45,995 nt of DNA from an uncultured Prevotellaceae bacterium (GCA_900322135.1 ONYP01000050.1:1-45995), one strand, 5' to 3'; numbered from the stretch's first letter, positions 25,254 to 34,114 are shown. Translations and numbers: made by a program. The notes: generated by a model not told the origin, from the letters alone.

Positions 25254-27566
25254 ATGAAACGAATATTATTAGCATTTGCCGCTTTTCTTTCATTGGCGGC
25301 AGGATTTGCACAATTGCGCAATGCAGCGCCCATATCGGTGCAGCGCTTTCTTGATGAGCGCAGTCTGATTGACCGTTTGTCGCGGGAAAATAAGACCGAA
25401 GCATTGTCTGGGATCAGGCCTGTGTATGTTTCTCCGCGTGTCATCAATGGCATCAAAATGGTCGATGCATTCATTGATTTCGAGAGCACTGCTGTATTGC
25501 AGGAACTCAAGGCCCACGGTGTGGCTGTTAATTGTGAATTTGACGGCTTTGTTACGGCCCAAGTTCCTGTTGACCGCCTTGTGGAAATCTCGCGCCTGCC
25601 AGGTGTCACCAATGTCGAAATCAGCAGGCAGCTTGAGTTGTGTACCGATAGCACTTTGAGCGTGACCAATGCCGGTCAGGTTCTCAACGGCACTGAATTC
25701 GGCTTGCCCCAGGCCTTTGATGGTACAGGCGTGGTCATCGGCATTATTGATAACGGTTTTGACTACCAGCACGGAGCATTCAAGACCACCGATAGCGTGC
25801 CACGCTCACGCATTGTGAGAGTGTATGATGTGACTAATGACTCTGGACATCCTGCTTCACTCGACGGTAATGTGCTGCCGGGTTCCATCTTTATGGATGA
25901 ACAGATTGACTCGTTGACAACTGACGGCACGGGTACACATGGCACACATGTTGCGGCCATCGCAGCAGGAACCCATATCGATGGTTATGGTGGCATGGCT
26001 CCTGGCGCTGACCTTGTTTTGTGCCTCTCACCGACATTGAACCAGGGCGTTTCAGAGGTTGAAGTGATAAACTGTATCAAGTACATGTACGCTTACGCCG
26101 ACAGTGTGGGCAAACCCTGCGTAATCAGCATAAGCGTGAGCACACCCGATGGCCCGCACGATGGCAAAGACCGTATTTCCAAGGCTGCAGAGCAGACGAC
26201 AGGCCCGGGTCATGTCTTTGTCATTGCAGCAGGCAATACCGCGGGAAAGTATCTGTATTCCCATGGTCCGGTAACGATGGAAATGCCACATAACATTCTC
26301 TTGGGCTACTATGAGTCCAATTGGCTGTCTGATGTGTCCTGCTATTACCCGAATGTATGGATAGACTCGTGGATTCGCTCTCCGGGTGTGCGACCTGTTG
26401 TCGCATTCCATATTTATGACAAAAAGGACAAGCGTATTGTGTGGGAGTCCGAGAAGATAGGTCTTTACAAGATATTTGATCCCGCTGAGTTTGCACCATA
26501 TTTCGAAATTGACACGAGCAAAGACAGCACGGCTTTTGTTAAAGCTCTGGTCTCACAGTATTCGAGTGGTAAATATCAATTGAGCACGACAATCTATAAT
26601 CTGAAGAGCACTTCAATTGAATGGGATCCGAACAAGGGACTTTATGCTAGCCGTTATCAAATCGGAATGTCTTTCTATGCTCCGCGCACATTATACCCCC
26701 GTCAGCCTGACAGCTGCTATGTGGATACTTGGATATGTACGAATAAGGCCGGTTATTATAACTATGACTACGGTATCTATGTAGACTCTATATCCGAGCA
26801 AGGTGACACGATAACCAATTGGATTCCAAATTATTATACCCCAGCAACGGATTACTGTTCAATTGGCAGCTATGCAATTAGCGATTCGGTGATTTCAGCC
26901 GGTGGCTTCGTTGCCAGGAATAGCTTCTATTCGTTATACCTTGGAACCACTTTGACTTCCGAGGCTACAATAGGCGGTGTGTATACAGTATCGAGTTATG
27001 AAGTCGAGGGCTCTGGCCCCACAGGCAAGGCGTTGCCAACAGTGGTTGCTCCTGCCTATGATGTAGTGTCTGCTGTAAGCAGGTATTCCTTTTATTCTGA
27101 TCCTAACAAGACCAAGAATCTGGTGCGCATAGATGACGACGGAAGCCTTTGGGGCGTGATGAGTGGAACTTCGATGGCTGCGCCCACGGTGGCAGGCATT
27201 ATTGCACAGTGGCTGCAGCTTAAGCCCGACCTCACACCATCAGATGTAAAGGATATCATCGCCCATACTGCTGTCAAAGATGAATTCTATAGTCAGCGTT
27301 TTGGCCCTAACGGCAAGATTGATGCCATGGCTGGTGTACAGTATCTGTTATCTCTCATGCCGGTTGAGATTATTCCTGGTGATGTCAATGGAACCGGCAT
27401 CGTGGATATCCAAGACCTTGCCGATGTAATTGATGTGATATTGGGTCATCCTTCTCCTGATATCATTATGGAAGCCGTCGACTTTAATGGTGATGGTTTG
27501 GTGGACATTAATGATGTAACTGACATGGTATATTATATCTTGACAGGTGAAACAGAGTCAGAATAA
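25254..27566 (+). CDS. S8-family subtilisin-like serine protease with dockerin-like C-terminus (copy 1)
   Basis: A secreted 770-residue subtilase. The signal peptide is MKRILLAFAAFLSLAAGFAQ. Residues about 55-130 resemble an inhibitor-like prodomain. The triad is D166 (GIIDNGFD), H229 (GTHGTHVAAIAAG) and S640 (SGTSMAAPTVAG), with oxyanion N328 (AAGNTAG). An insertion of roughly 250 residues lies between the oxyanion Asn and the catalytic Ser. The C-terminus has two dockerin-like repeats (GDVNGTGIVDIQD and DFNGDGLVDINDV). The substrate is unknown. A paralogue with the same layout starts 19 bp after the stop, so the pair arose by tandem duplication and is probably co-transcribed. Confidence 0.92.
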   Translation: MKRILLAFAAFLSLAAGFAQLRNAAPISVQRFLDERSLIDRLSRENKTEALSGIRPVYVSPRVINGIKMVDAFIDFESTAVLQELKAHGVAVNCEFDGFVTAQVPVDRLVEISRLPGVTNVEISRQLELCTDSTLSVTNAGQVLNGTEFGLPQAFDGTGVVIGIIDNGFDYQHGAFKTTDSVPRSRIVRVYDVTNDSGHPASLDGNVLPGSIFMDEQIDSLTTDGTGTHGTHVAAIAAGTHIDGYGGMAPGADLVLCLSPTLNQGVSEVEVINCIKYMYAYADSVGKPCVISISVSTPDGPHDGKDRISKAAEQTTGPGHVFVIAAGNTAGKYLYSHGPVTMEMPHNILLGYYESNWLSDVSCYYPNVWIDSWIRSPGVRPVVAFHIYDKKDKRIVWESEKIGLYKIFDPAEFAPYFEIDTSKDSTAFVKALVSQYSSGKYQLSTTIYNLKSTSIEWDPNKGLYASRYQIGMSFYAPRTLYPRQPDSCYVDTWICTNKAGYYNYDYGIYVDSISEQGDTITNWIPNYYTPATDYCSIGSYAISDSVISAGGFVARNSFYSLYLGTTLTSEATIGGVYTVSSYEVEGSGPTGKALPTVVAPAYDVVSAVSRYSFYSDPNKTKNLVRIDDDGSLWGVMSGTSMAAPTVAGIIAQWLQLKPDLTPSDVKDIIAHTAVKDEFYSQRFGPNGKIDAMAGVQYLLSLMPVEIIPGDVNGTGIVDIQDLADVIDVILGHPSPDIIMEAVDFNGDGLVDINDVTDMVYYILTGETESE

Positions 27567-27585
27567 TTGGGTATCTATAAAATTC

Positions 27586-29832
27586 ATGAGAAGCCATAGA
27601 TTATTGAGTTTTCTGTTGCTGTTGGTGACTTTCTTCGGCAGCAGTGCGCAGCGCTTGTTACCCTGGTCGGTTCAGCATTTTCTTGAAGAACGCATATATG
27701 CGCAATCCTGTAATTCCTGGATATCTCCGCTGCATTCAAGTTTCGCGCCGCCACGCTTTGTTGACGGCCGCGAGATGGTAGACGCTTTTATTGCCCTTGA
27801 GGATCAAGCGTCTGAATCAAGGTTGCGTTCGCTGGGCGTTGAGGTCAATTGCCGCTTTGACGGCTTTGTCACAGCCCAAGTGCCGGTAGACCGTCTGGCC
27901 GAGGTTTCGGTATTGCCTGGTGTGACCGATTTCCAGATCAGCCCGAGTTTCCAGTTATGTACCGACTCGACCATGAGCGTTTGCCATGTCAATGAACTTT
28001 TCTCAGGCCCGTCCTACGGTCTTCCAGCTTCTTATGACGGCACTGGAGTGATAGTGGGAGTCATTGATGTCGGCTTTGATTACCAGCACTTGGCTTTCAA
28101 GTCCAGCACCGATCCTTCTCGTTCTCGCATCGTCAGGGTGTACGACACACAAAGCGATTTGGGACATTCTGTTCATAATGAGAGCATGGGCTATCTTCCC
28201 GGTTCCGTCTTTATGGGTGACGAAATCAAATCCCTCACGACTGATAACTCGTCAGCGACGCACGGGACTCACACGGCTGGCATTGCTGCCGGATCCCGAG
28301 TGCGTAATTATAGCGGTATGGCGCCTGGGGCTGATATCGTCTTGTGTGCGGTCAGCGTGCTTGACGGCAGTATGTCGGCCGTCGAGGTAGCCAACTGTGT
28401 GCGCTATGTCGTCGCCTATGCCGATAGTGTGGACAAACCTTGTGTAATCAGTCTGAGCGTCAGCACTCCCGGTGGACAGCACGATGGCTTGGATTATTTG
28501 TCCAAGGCCATCAAGCAAACCATGGGCCCTGGCAGGATCTTTGTCATTTCGGCGGGTAATACTGCCGGCCGCCTGTCCTATGCACACAAGCTGGCATCGG
28601 AAAGCGACCCTCTGAACCTGCTGTTGAAATTCAATAACACGCTAGGCGGTGACTCGACCTATTATTATGGTACGATGGCTGCCGATATATGGATGCGTTC
28701 ACCCAATGTGAACAATTATTTCAAGCTTCATGTCTTGGACCAGAAAATCGGTAAAGTAGTTTGGGAGTCGCCTCAGTTATCTTCAGCTACCCGCATCAAT
28801 AGTTCCGAACTCAGCGGATATTTCGACCCATACAATGTCATTGACACGATGGCTTTTGTTAAGTTTGAACCGTCTTATGTGTCCTTTGGCAGGAAATACC
28901 GTTTGTATGTTTCGGCGCGCAATCTTATCAGCCACGACTACACCATTGTCGACGGCGTCAAGAAAAGCCGTTATGCACTGGGTGTGAGTGTCTATCCTCG
29001 CAGGTCTTCATGTGTGATAGATGCGTGGACAGGCAATACCAACTCGGGCTTCAGTTTCTTTGAGAGGCCTGTCAAGGGGGGTGATGGTGTCATTCGTTAC
29101 CCTTACTATACTGCCGCGAGTGATTCCTGCTGTATCGGCTCCTTTGCCGTGGGCGACTCAACGATATCGGCTGGCGCATTTGCTGCCCGCAACAGTTACT
29201 ACTCACTCGTTCAGAACCAGATAGTGACCGACAACACCATCACGATAGGGGATATTGCTTCGTTCTCGAGCTATCAGGCCGATGGGGCCGGTCCCAGAGG
29301 CAGTGCGTTGCCCGACATCTGTGCTCCCGGTATCAATGTCGTGTCAGCCGGTAGCCGCTATTCCTATTTTGCTGTTGGCAGTCCCTACACTGTGATGAAT
29401 GTGAACGGCAACTATTGGGGAGTGATGAGCGGCACATCCATGGCTGCGCCCACTGTAGCCGGCATTATCGCCTTGTGGCTCCAGGCTGACCCCGAGTTGT
29501 CGGTGGCCCAGGTCAGGGAAGTGTTTGCCAATACCGCTCAGCGTGACGGCTTCACCTCGAAACCGCAGTTCGGCCCTAATGGCAAGATAGACGCTCTGGC
29601 CGGCATGCGTTATGTGCTTGAGCACTTTGTGCCACAGCCGCCGGCATCGATGCCTGGAGATGTGAATGCCAACGGCGTGGTCGATATTGCTGATGTGGTG
29701 GCACTCATCGACTATATACTGACGGGTAAGGCTGATCCATTTGATTTCCAAGCCGCAGATGTTACTGGCGAAGGCATGATCGATATTTCAGACCTCACCA
29801 TCATAATTGATATCGTATTGGGCAGGATATAG
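27586..29832 (+). CDS. S8-family subtilisin-like serine protease with dockerin-like C-terminus (copy 2)
   Basis: A 748-residue tandem paralogue of the preceding subtilase. The ATG at 27586 starts a good signal peptide (MRSHRLLSFLLLLVTFFGSSAQ); the frame is open further upstream only through the previous gene's end. Catalytic motifs are GVIDVGFDYQH (Asp), ATHGTHTAGIAAG (His), SAGNTAG (oxyanion Asn) and SGTSMAAPTVAG (Ser). The prodomain-like segment CRFDGFVTAQVPVDRLAEVSVLPGV is nearly identical in pattern to copy 1. The insertion domain is more diverged than the catalytic motifs. Dockerin-like repeats end the protein (GDVNANGVVDIAD and DVTGEGMIDISDL). A rho-independent terminator follows. Confidence 0.92.
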   Translation: MRSHRLLSFLLLLVTFFGSSAQRLLPWSVQHFLEERIYAQSCNSWISPLHSSFAPPRFVDGREMVDAFIALEDQASESRLRSLGVEVNCRFDGFVTAQVPVDRLAEVSVLPGVTDFQISPSFQLCTDSTMSVCHVNELFSGPSYGLPASYDGTGVIVGVIDVGFDYQHLAFKSSTDPSRSRIVRVYDTQSDLGHSVHNESMGYLPGSVFMGDEIKSLTTDNSSATHGTHTAGIAAGSRVRNYSGMAPGADIVLCAVSVLDGSMSAVEVANCVRYVVAYADSVDKPCVISLSVSTPGGQHDGLDYLSKAIKQTMGPGRIFVISAGNTAGRLSYAHKLASESDPLNLLLKFNNTLGGDSTYYYGTMAADIWMRSPNVNNYFKLHVLDQKIGKVVWESPQLSSATRINSSELSGYFDPYNVIDTMAFVKFEPSYVSFGRKYRLYVSARNLISHDYTIVDGVKKSRYALGVSVYPRRSSCVIDAWTGNTNSGFSFFERPVKGGDGVIRYPYYTAASDSCCIGSFAVGDSTISAGAFAARNSYYSLVQNQIVTDNTITIGDIASFSSYQADGAGPRGSALPDICAPGINVVSAGSRYSYFAVGSPYTVMNVNGNYWGVMSGTSMAAPTVAGIIALWLQADPELSVAQVREVFANTAQRDGFTSKPQFGPNGKIDALAGMRYVLEHFVPQPPASMPGDVNANGVVDIADVVALIDYILTGKADPFDFQAADVTGEGMIDISDLTIIIDIVLGRI

Positions 29833-29859
29833 CCTCTTTAGATACAAAAGATAAAAAAT

Positions 29860-29897
29860 AGAGACGCAAACGAAATGTTGCGTCTCTACTTTTCTTT
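29860..29897 (+). terminator. Rho-independent terminator of the subtilase genes
   Basis: AGAGACGCAA (29860-29869) pairs perfectly with TTGCGTCTCT (29878-29887), followed by ACTTTTCTTT. The same GAGACGCAA core occurs in the palindrome at 31513-31538. Confidence 0.75.
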
Positions 29898-29935
29898 AAC
29901 CTCTAACCTTTAACCTCTAACCCTTAACCTCTCAC
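29894..29935. repeat. CTYTAAC heptamer array beside the gpmI stop codon
   Basis: Six consecutive seven-base units read CTTTAAC, CTCTAAC, CTTTAAC, CTCTAAC, CCTTAAC and CTCTCAC, and stop exactly where the gpmI stop codon begins. It is related in length and TAAC core to the array at 19516-19585. Confidence 0.75.
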
Positions 29936-31459
29936 TCACTTGGTCACATCGATGAGGCCGTGACCCGTCATTTCTTTGGGTTGCGGCAGACCCATGATTT
30001 GCAGAATCGAGGGTGCCACATCGGCAAGGCGGCCGTTGTTGATGATGAGTTCAGGATTCTCGGTCACATAGATGATAGGCACTGGATTCAGCGAGTGGGC
30101 TGTGTTGGCGGTGCCGTCGGTGTTGATGGCGTGGTCAGCATTGCCGTGGTCGGCGATGATGATGACCTCATAGCCCGTGGCGCGGGCAGCCTCGACGGTG
30201 TCGTGCACACAGCGGTCCACGGCCTTCACGGCCTTGCAGATGGCGTCATACACGCCCGTGTGGCCCACCATGTCGCCGTTAGCGTAGTTCACCACGATAA
30301 AGTCATACTTGTCCTCGCGGATGGCGGCAACCAGCTTGTCTCGCACCTCATAGGCGCTCATCTCGGGCTTCAGGTCATAGGTCGCCACATCGGGAGAGGG
30401 CACCAGGATGCGGTCCTCACCCTCAAACGGCTGCTCCCTGCCGCCGCTGAAGAAGAATGTCACATGGGCATACTTCTCGGTCTCGGCGATGTGCAGCTGG
30501 CGTTTGCCCAGGCTCGACAGGTACTGCGACAGCGTGTTGTCCACATTCTCCTTGGGGAACAGGATGTGCATGTCCTTGAATGTGGGGTCATAGGGCGTCA
30601 TGCAGTAGTACTGCAAGTTGGGGATGACCTTCATGCCGTCCTCGGGCTTGTCCTCCTGGGTCAGCGCGATGGTAATCTGCTTGGCGCGGTCGTTGCGGAA
30701 GTTGAAGAAAATCACCACATCGCCCTCCTGGATGCGGCCGTCCACGGTCGAGTTGACGATGGGCTTGATGAACTCGTCGGTCACGCCTTCGTCATAGGAC
30801 TCCTGGATGGCACGCACCATGTCGTCGCTCTGTTTGCCCACACCGGCCGTCAACATATCGTAGGCCACCTTGATGCGGTCCCAGTTGTTGTTGCGGTCCA
30901 TGGCATAGTAGCGGCCGATGACCGTGGCCACCGTGCCGGCGCTCTGCTTGCAGTGCTCAGCCACCGTGTTTACAAAGCCCTTGCCGCTCTCGGGGTCGGT
31001 GTCGCGCCCGTCCATGAAGCAGTGCACAAACACGCGCTCAAGGCCATACTCCTTGGCGATGTCGCACAGTGCCATCAGGTGTTCCTGTGAACTGTGCACG
31101 CCGCCCGTGCTCGTCAGGCCCATGATGTGCAGCGCCTTGCCATGCTCTTTAGCATAGGTGTAGGCGCTTACGATCTCGGGATTTTTCAGGATCGAGCCGT
31201 CGGCGATGCTCTTGTTGATTTTCACCAGGTCCTGGTACACCACGCGGCCACCACCGATGTTCAGGTGGCCCACCTCGCTGTTACCCATCTGGCCGTCGGG
31301 CAGACCGACATCCTCGCCGCAGGCACGCAGCGTGCTGTGCGGATAAGCCGCGCGCAGGAAGTCCAGATAGGGAGTCGGAGTACTGTAAATCGCGTTGCTA
31401 TGGCCTTTGGGACCCTCGCCCCAGCCATCAAGTATCATCAATAATGCTTTCTTTGCCAT
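29936..31459 (-). CDS. gpmI: 2,3-bisphosphoglycerate-independent phosphoglycerate mutase
   Basis: Glycolytic enzyme interconverting 3- and 2-phosphoglycerate; Mn-dependent member of the alkaline-phosphatase superfamily. At 507 residues it is full length. The metal site begins [18 protein letters not shown]. The catalytic Ser is in [16 protein letters not shown]. Substrate-binding motifs include [20 protein letters not shown] and [10 protein letters not shown], and the second metal site is [13 protein letters not shown] and ADHGNADH. It begins at the ATG at 31459 after a clear promoter. Heptamer repeats abut its stop codon. Confidence 0.97.
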   Translation of the reverse strand: MAKKALLMILDGWGEGPKGHSNAIYSTPTPYLDFLRAAYPHSTLRACGEDVGLPDGQMGNSEVGHLNIGGGRVVYQDLVKINKSIADGSILKNPEIVSAYTYAKEHGKALHIMGLTSTGGVHSSQEHLMALCDIAKEYGLERVFVHCFMDGRDTDPESGKGFVNTVAEHCKQSAGTVATVIGRYYAMDRNNNWDRIKVAYDMLTAGVGKQSDDMVRAIQESYDEGVTDEFIKPIVNSTVDGRIQEGDVVIFFNFRNDRAKQITIALTQEDKPEDGMKVIPNLQYYCMTPYDPTFKDMHILFPKENVDNTLSQYLSSLGKRQLHIAETEKYAHVTFFFSGGREQPFEGEDRILVPSPDVATYDLKPEMSAYEVRDKLVAAIREDKYDFIVVNYANGDMVGHTGVYDAICKAVKAVDRCVHDTVEAARATGYEVIIIADHGNADHAINTDGTANTAHSLNPVPIIYVTENPELIINNGRLADVAPSILQIMGLPQPKEMTGHGLIDVTK

Positions 31460-31493
31460 ATATTTAGAAATTTTACCGTTTTGATATGGACCG

Positions 31494-31527
31494 CAAAAGT
31501 AGTAAAAAAATATTGAGGCGCAAAATT
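31494..31527 (-). promoter_or_regulatory. Promoter of gpmI
   Basis: On the minus strand, -7 TACTTTTG lies at 31494-31501. A TTG sits 19 bp upstream inside the palindrome that also ends the ridA transcript, so terminator and promoter share sequence. Confidence 0.6.
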
Positions 31528-31538
31528 TTGCGTCTCAA
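31502..31538 (-). terminator. Palindromic terminator of ridA
   Basis: The 26-bp palindrome at 31513-31538 has arms of 13 bp with one G-T pair and a GCAAAATTTTGC core. It is followed on the minus strand by TATTTTTTTAC. It shares the GAGACGCAA motif with the terminator at 29860. Confidence 0.7.
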
Positions 31539-31581
31539 CATTATAAATGTTCTGAACGATGAATATAGTCGTTCAGGGGGA

Positions 31582-31959
31582 TTACTGGGCTTCGGCAATG
31601 AGTTCGATTTCGACGAGGGCTCCCTTGGGCAGGTCCTTGACTGCGAAGGCGCAGCGTGCGGGGTAGGGGGCGGTGAAGTACTCGGCATATACTTCGTTCA
31701 TCGGGCCGAAATTGGCGATGTCGCTCAGGAAAACAGTGGTCTTGACCACATTGTTGAGGTCGAGGCCCTCGCTTTGCAGGATGGCGCGGGCATTTTTCAG
31801 ACTCTGGTGGGTCTGCTCCTTGACGCCGCCCTCAGGGAAGGCTCCGGTCTCGGGGATGATGGGCAGCTGGCCCGAAACGAATACGATGTTACCGGTGCGG
31901 ATGGCCTGGCTGTAAGGACCAATGGCAGCGGGAGCTTTGTCGGTGTTTAATGCTTTCAT
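31582..31959 (-). CDS. RidA-family reactive intermediate/imine deaminase
   Basis: A 125-residue YjgF/YER057c/UK114 family protein, full length. It hydrolyses reactive enamine and imine intermediates from PLP enzymes to ketoacids. Family motifs are AIGPYSQAIRTGNIVFVSGQ near the N-terminus, and YFTAPYPARCAFAVKDLPKGALVEIE, which holds the conserved active-site Arg and the Pro/Ala context. The five residues before the stop, IAEAQ, fit the family's Glu-containing end. Its upstream region carries a degenerate heptamer array rather than an obvious promoter. Confidence 0.93.
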   Translation of the reverse strand: MKALNTDKAPAAIGPYSQAIRTGNIVFVSGQLPIIPETGAFPEGGVKEQTHQSLKNARAILQSEGLDLNNVVKTTVFLSDIANFGPMNEVYAEYFTAPYPARCAFAVKDLPKGALVEIELIAEAQ

Positions 31960-31962
31960 TTG

Positions 31963-32000
31963 ATTTTTTAGTTTAAGTTCTAAGTTTTTAGTTTTAAGTA
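31963..32000. repeat. Degenerate ACTTAAA-type heptamer array upstream of ridA
   Basis: On the ridA strand the units read ACTTAAA, ACTAAAA, ACTTAGA and ACTTAAA, then A-rich sequence up to the ATG at 31959. The 178-bp gap 31960-32136 otherwise holds only the array at 32070 and a terminator. Confidence 0.55.
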
Positions 32001-32069
32001 CACATACCCTTGCCTAACAGGCATTGGTGAAAAAGGTTCTTGGCGTAGAAATAGCAGATTTGCAGATTC

Positions 32070-32099
32070 TCTAAACTCTAAACCCTAACCTTTAAACTT
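32070..32099. repeat. Degenerate CTCTAAA-type heptamer array
   Basis: Consecutive seven-base units CTCTAAA, CTCTAAA, CCCTAAC and CTTTAAA lie next to the C1 peptidase terminator. Phase and core resemble the other three arrays in this window. Confidence 0.55.
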
Positions 32100-32128
32100 C
32101 AAGTCCTGGGAGTGAATCCCAGGACTTG
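32100..32128 (-). terminator. Hairpin terminating the C1 peptidase gene
   Basis: CAAGTCCTGGGA (32100-32111) pairs perfectly over 12 bp with TCCCAGGACTTG (32117-32128), 8 bp after the stop codon. The following bases on the minus strand are only moderately U-rich (AAGTTTAAAGG). Confidence 0.6.
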
Positions 32129-32136
32129 AATAGATA

Positions 32137-33288
32137 TTACTTCTTGATACCCAGCTTCTTGGCAATCTTGGCGGGGATGGCATCCTTGTGAACGAGGATG
32201 TTCAAGGTCTTGGCGCGGAAGAAGGCCTCACTGCAGTAGAAGTAGCCCTCATACAACTGGTTGGTGTCCCAGCTGTTCTGCACCTTGAAGTACTTGTTGC
32301 CTTCCTGGTCAACGGCCTTGCCCATGATTACCATGCCGTGGTCGTCGGTGGTCTCCTTGTTGTCAAACATCTCCTGACGCTCTTCGGGAGTTACCCACTG
32401 CTCCTTAACCGGGCCCTTGATGTCCCACAGTTCGGCCTCGCGGTCCTTGTCGCTGAGTTGTGCCCAGCGTGCCATGTCGGTGCCTGCAGCATCGGGAACT
32501 TCCTTCTTGACGGGCAGGATAGCATAACCGTTGCGCCACTTGAATCCCTTCTCGCTGACATCTGCACCCCATGCGATGCTGTAGCCGTTGTCGATGGCAT
32601 AGTTGGCGATCTCCAGCAGCTCATCGATGGGCACATTCTGATAACTGGACCACAACCAGTTGTCGGCCACCTCAAGGACGAAGGGCTGATAGTAGGGATG
32701 GTGGGTGAACGATGCGATGGGTACATAATCGTCCATGTTCAGGCCCAGGCTGGCTGCCCATGTCTGCGGAGTGTAGGTCTTGCCCTCATAGACGAAGCTC
32801 TCAGGCATCTTGCCCATGTAACTGTCGAGGATAGCCTGCAGGCCGTCTTTCCACGCGGGAGTGAGTTTGCCGCGGCTGTTCTTGTTGATAGTACCGACAT
32901 AGCCACTCAGCAGGGTGGTCAATTCGTGGGTGTCAAACTTCTTGTCACCGTAGGTCATGCCGGTATAGACATCGTTGGGCACCATACCGTATTTGCGCCA
33001 TACATAGGGCACATCCTCAGCAGCGCCACCCTCGGCGAAGTTGATTGTACCATCCATGCGGATGTACTTGATGGCCTTGTCATAGTAGCAGTGGTTGTTC
33101 TCGAAGAAGGAGTTGGTAGAATAGCACCAGCATGTGCCGGACTTGTTTTGGTCCTTGACGGGGGTGTGGCGGATTTCCTTGGTGTCAGTGAACTTGAAAC
33201 CGGTGCTGTCGGGGACAACAACCTTGTCATCGGCCATGGCGCTGATGGCGATAACCGATGCGAGCATTGCAAAGAATAATTTCTTCAT
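32137..33288 (-). CDS. Secreted C1-family (bleomycin hydrolase/aminopeptidase C-like) cysteine peptidase with internal deletion
   Basis: A 383-residue papain-fold peptidase with a signal peptide (MKKLFFAMLASVIAISAMA). Catalytic residues are Q47 and C53 (PVKDQNKSGTCWCYST), H317 (TTDDHGMVIMG) and N338 (FKVQNSWDTN). Other family landmarks are GGAAEDVPYVWRKYG, THHPYY and AWGADVSEKGF. Relatives have about 20 residues (a helix end plus an LSEMFVV-type strand) between FFE and the following segment. Here FFEN joins NHCYYDKAIKY directly in frame near 33096. This shortens the helix that carries the catalytic Cys, so activity is doubtful. A real deletion or an assembly loss are both possible. Confidence 0.88.
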   Translation of the reverse strand: MKKLFFAMLASVIAISAMADDKVVVPDSTGFKFTDTKEIRHTPVKDQNKSGTCWCYSTNSFFENNHCYYDKAIKYIRMDGTINFAEGGAAEDVPYVWRKYGMVPNDVYTGMTYGDKKFDTHELTTLLSGYVGTINKNSRGKLTPAWKDGLQAILDSYMGKMPESFVYEGKTYTPQTWAASLGLNMDDYVPIASFTHHPYYQPFVLEVADNWLWSSYQNVPIDELLEIANYAIDNGYSIAWGADVSEKGFKWRNGYAILPVKKEVPDAAGTDMARWAQLSDKDREAELWDIKGPVKEQWVTPEERQEMFDNKETTDDHGMVIMGKAVDQEGNKYFKVQNSWDTNQLYEGYFYCSEAFFRAKTLNILVHKDAIPAKIAKKLGIKK

Positions 33289-33350
33289 AAAAATGTCTGT
33301 TAGTTAATTATTAATGTATTGGTTAATAGTATTTCTGTAGATGTAACTTA

Positions 33351-33358
33351 CAAAAGTA
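33351..33358 (-). promoter_or_regulatory. Probable -7 element of the C1 peptidase gene
   Basis: TACTTTTG on the minus strand, 62 bp upstream of the ATG at 33288. No good TTG at the usual distance. Confidence 0.45.
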
Positions 33359-33397
33359 GTCAATATTTTTTAATGCGGCATGTTTTAGGCAAAATAT

Positions 33398-33428
33398 TTG
33401 CCATATTGAAGAGAAAAAGCTACATTTG
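33398..33428 (+). promoter_or_regulatory. Promoter of the lipoprotein-mutS2 gene train
   Basis: TTG at 33398-33400, a 20-bp spacer, and -7 TACATTTG at 33421-33428, placed 29 bp before the lipoprotein ATG. Confidence 0.7.
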
Positions 33429-33457
33429 CAAGAGATTATTCCATGACATTAATAGTG

Positions 33458-34114
33458 ATGAAAAAGACAATGAAACCGTTCAATATGCTCTTTGTGGCGG
33501 CAATTATGTTGTTGCTTTGTGTGTCGTGTGCCAATAAACTAGAAATGGAAAAGTCGTCAAGAGCCGATGCTTTCTATGATATCGGGGATTTTTCGGAATT
33601 GTGTACAACATATGAAGGCCTGTTCTGTGATTTCATGTACCCTAAACAGATACCTGTCGAGGAAACGATGGACATTTCCGGTTTTTCGAGCCAGCAAAGT
33701 AAAGAATTTGAACGAATCTTTACCTACGGGAATGACCTTGATATGGTGAAATATATTGCCGATAATAAATTGGTATATGGAGAAGGTATTGTTTTTAATG
33801 TGTCTGCTCCAGGTCCCGGCGTGAATCAAATCACAGTGAATTATAGCAATGACAGCACCAGCGTGGATTACGAGTACTCTAACATCCTTGAGGATGTGAA
33901 AAGTAATAAAGAGAAAATTATGTATAAAAGTGAGGGATCTGATTACGCCATGGTGAGGAGCCGGGATGATGAGCAGGGCGTGTTCAAGATGAGGTTTGTG
34001 GCCTTGGGCGAACACAATGAGAGTGTGATTGGAGAACTCATCTATGATATCAACCAGGAGGCTGATTTCAAGAAACTTGAACCTTTTATCCTCAAATCCA
34101 TCCAATTCAAATAG
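33458..34114 (+). CDS. Predicted lipoprotein of unknown function
   Basis: From the ATG at 33458 a 218-residue protein with a lipoprotein-type leader ending LLLCVSC, where the second Cys (about residue 24) is the likely lipidation site. The body is acidic and shows no recognised domain; the C-terminal half (about 130-218) looks like a beta-rich fold. Three in-frame starts exist (33443, 33458 and 33470); the middle one sits best after the promoter. mutS2 follows 18 bp downstream, so it is the first gene of that transcript. Confidence 0.7.
   Translation: MKKTMKPFNMLFVAAIMLLLCVSCANKLEMEKSSRADAFYDIGDFSELCTTYEGLFCDFMYPKQIPVEETMDISGFSSQQSKEFERIFTYGNDLDMVKYIADNKLVYGEGIVFNVSAPGPGVNQITVNYSNDSTSVDYEYSNILEDVKSNKEKIMYKSEGSDYAMVRSRDDEQGVFKMRFVALGEHNESVIGELIYDINQEADFKKLEPFILKSIQFK

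Noticed and set aside
27547-27585. Second subtilase starting inside the end of the first
   Set aside because: The first 13 codons of that longer frame overlap the previous gene and precede the true signal peptide at 27586.
29960-31090. A 376-codon plus-strand frame opposite gpmI
   Set aside because: Shadow of gpmI; His/Val-rich composition and no domain.
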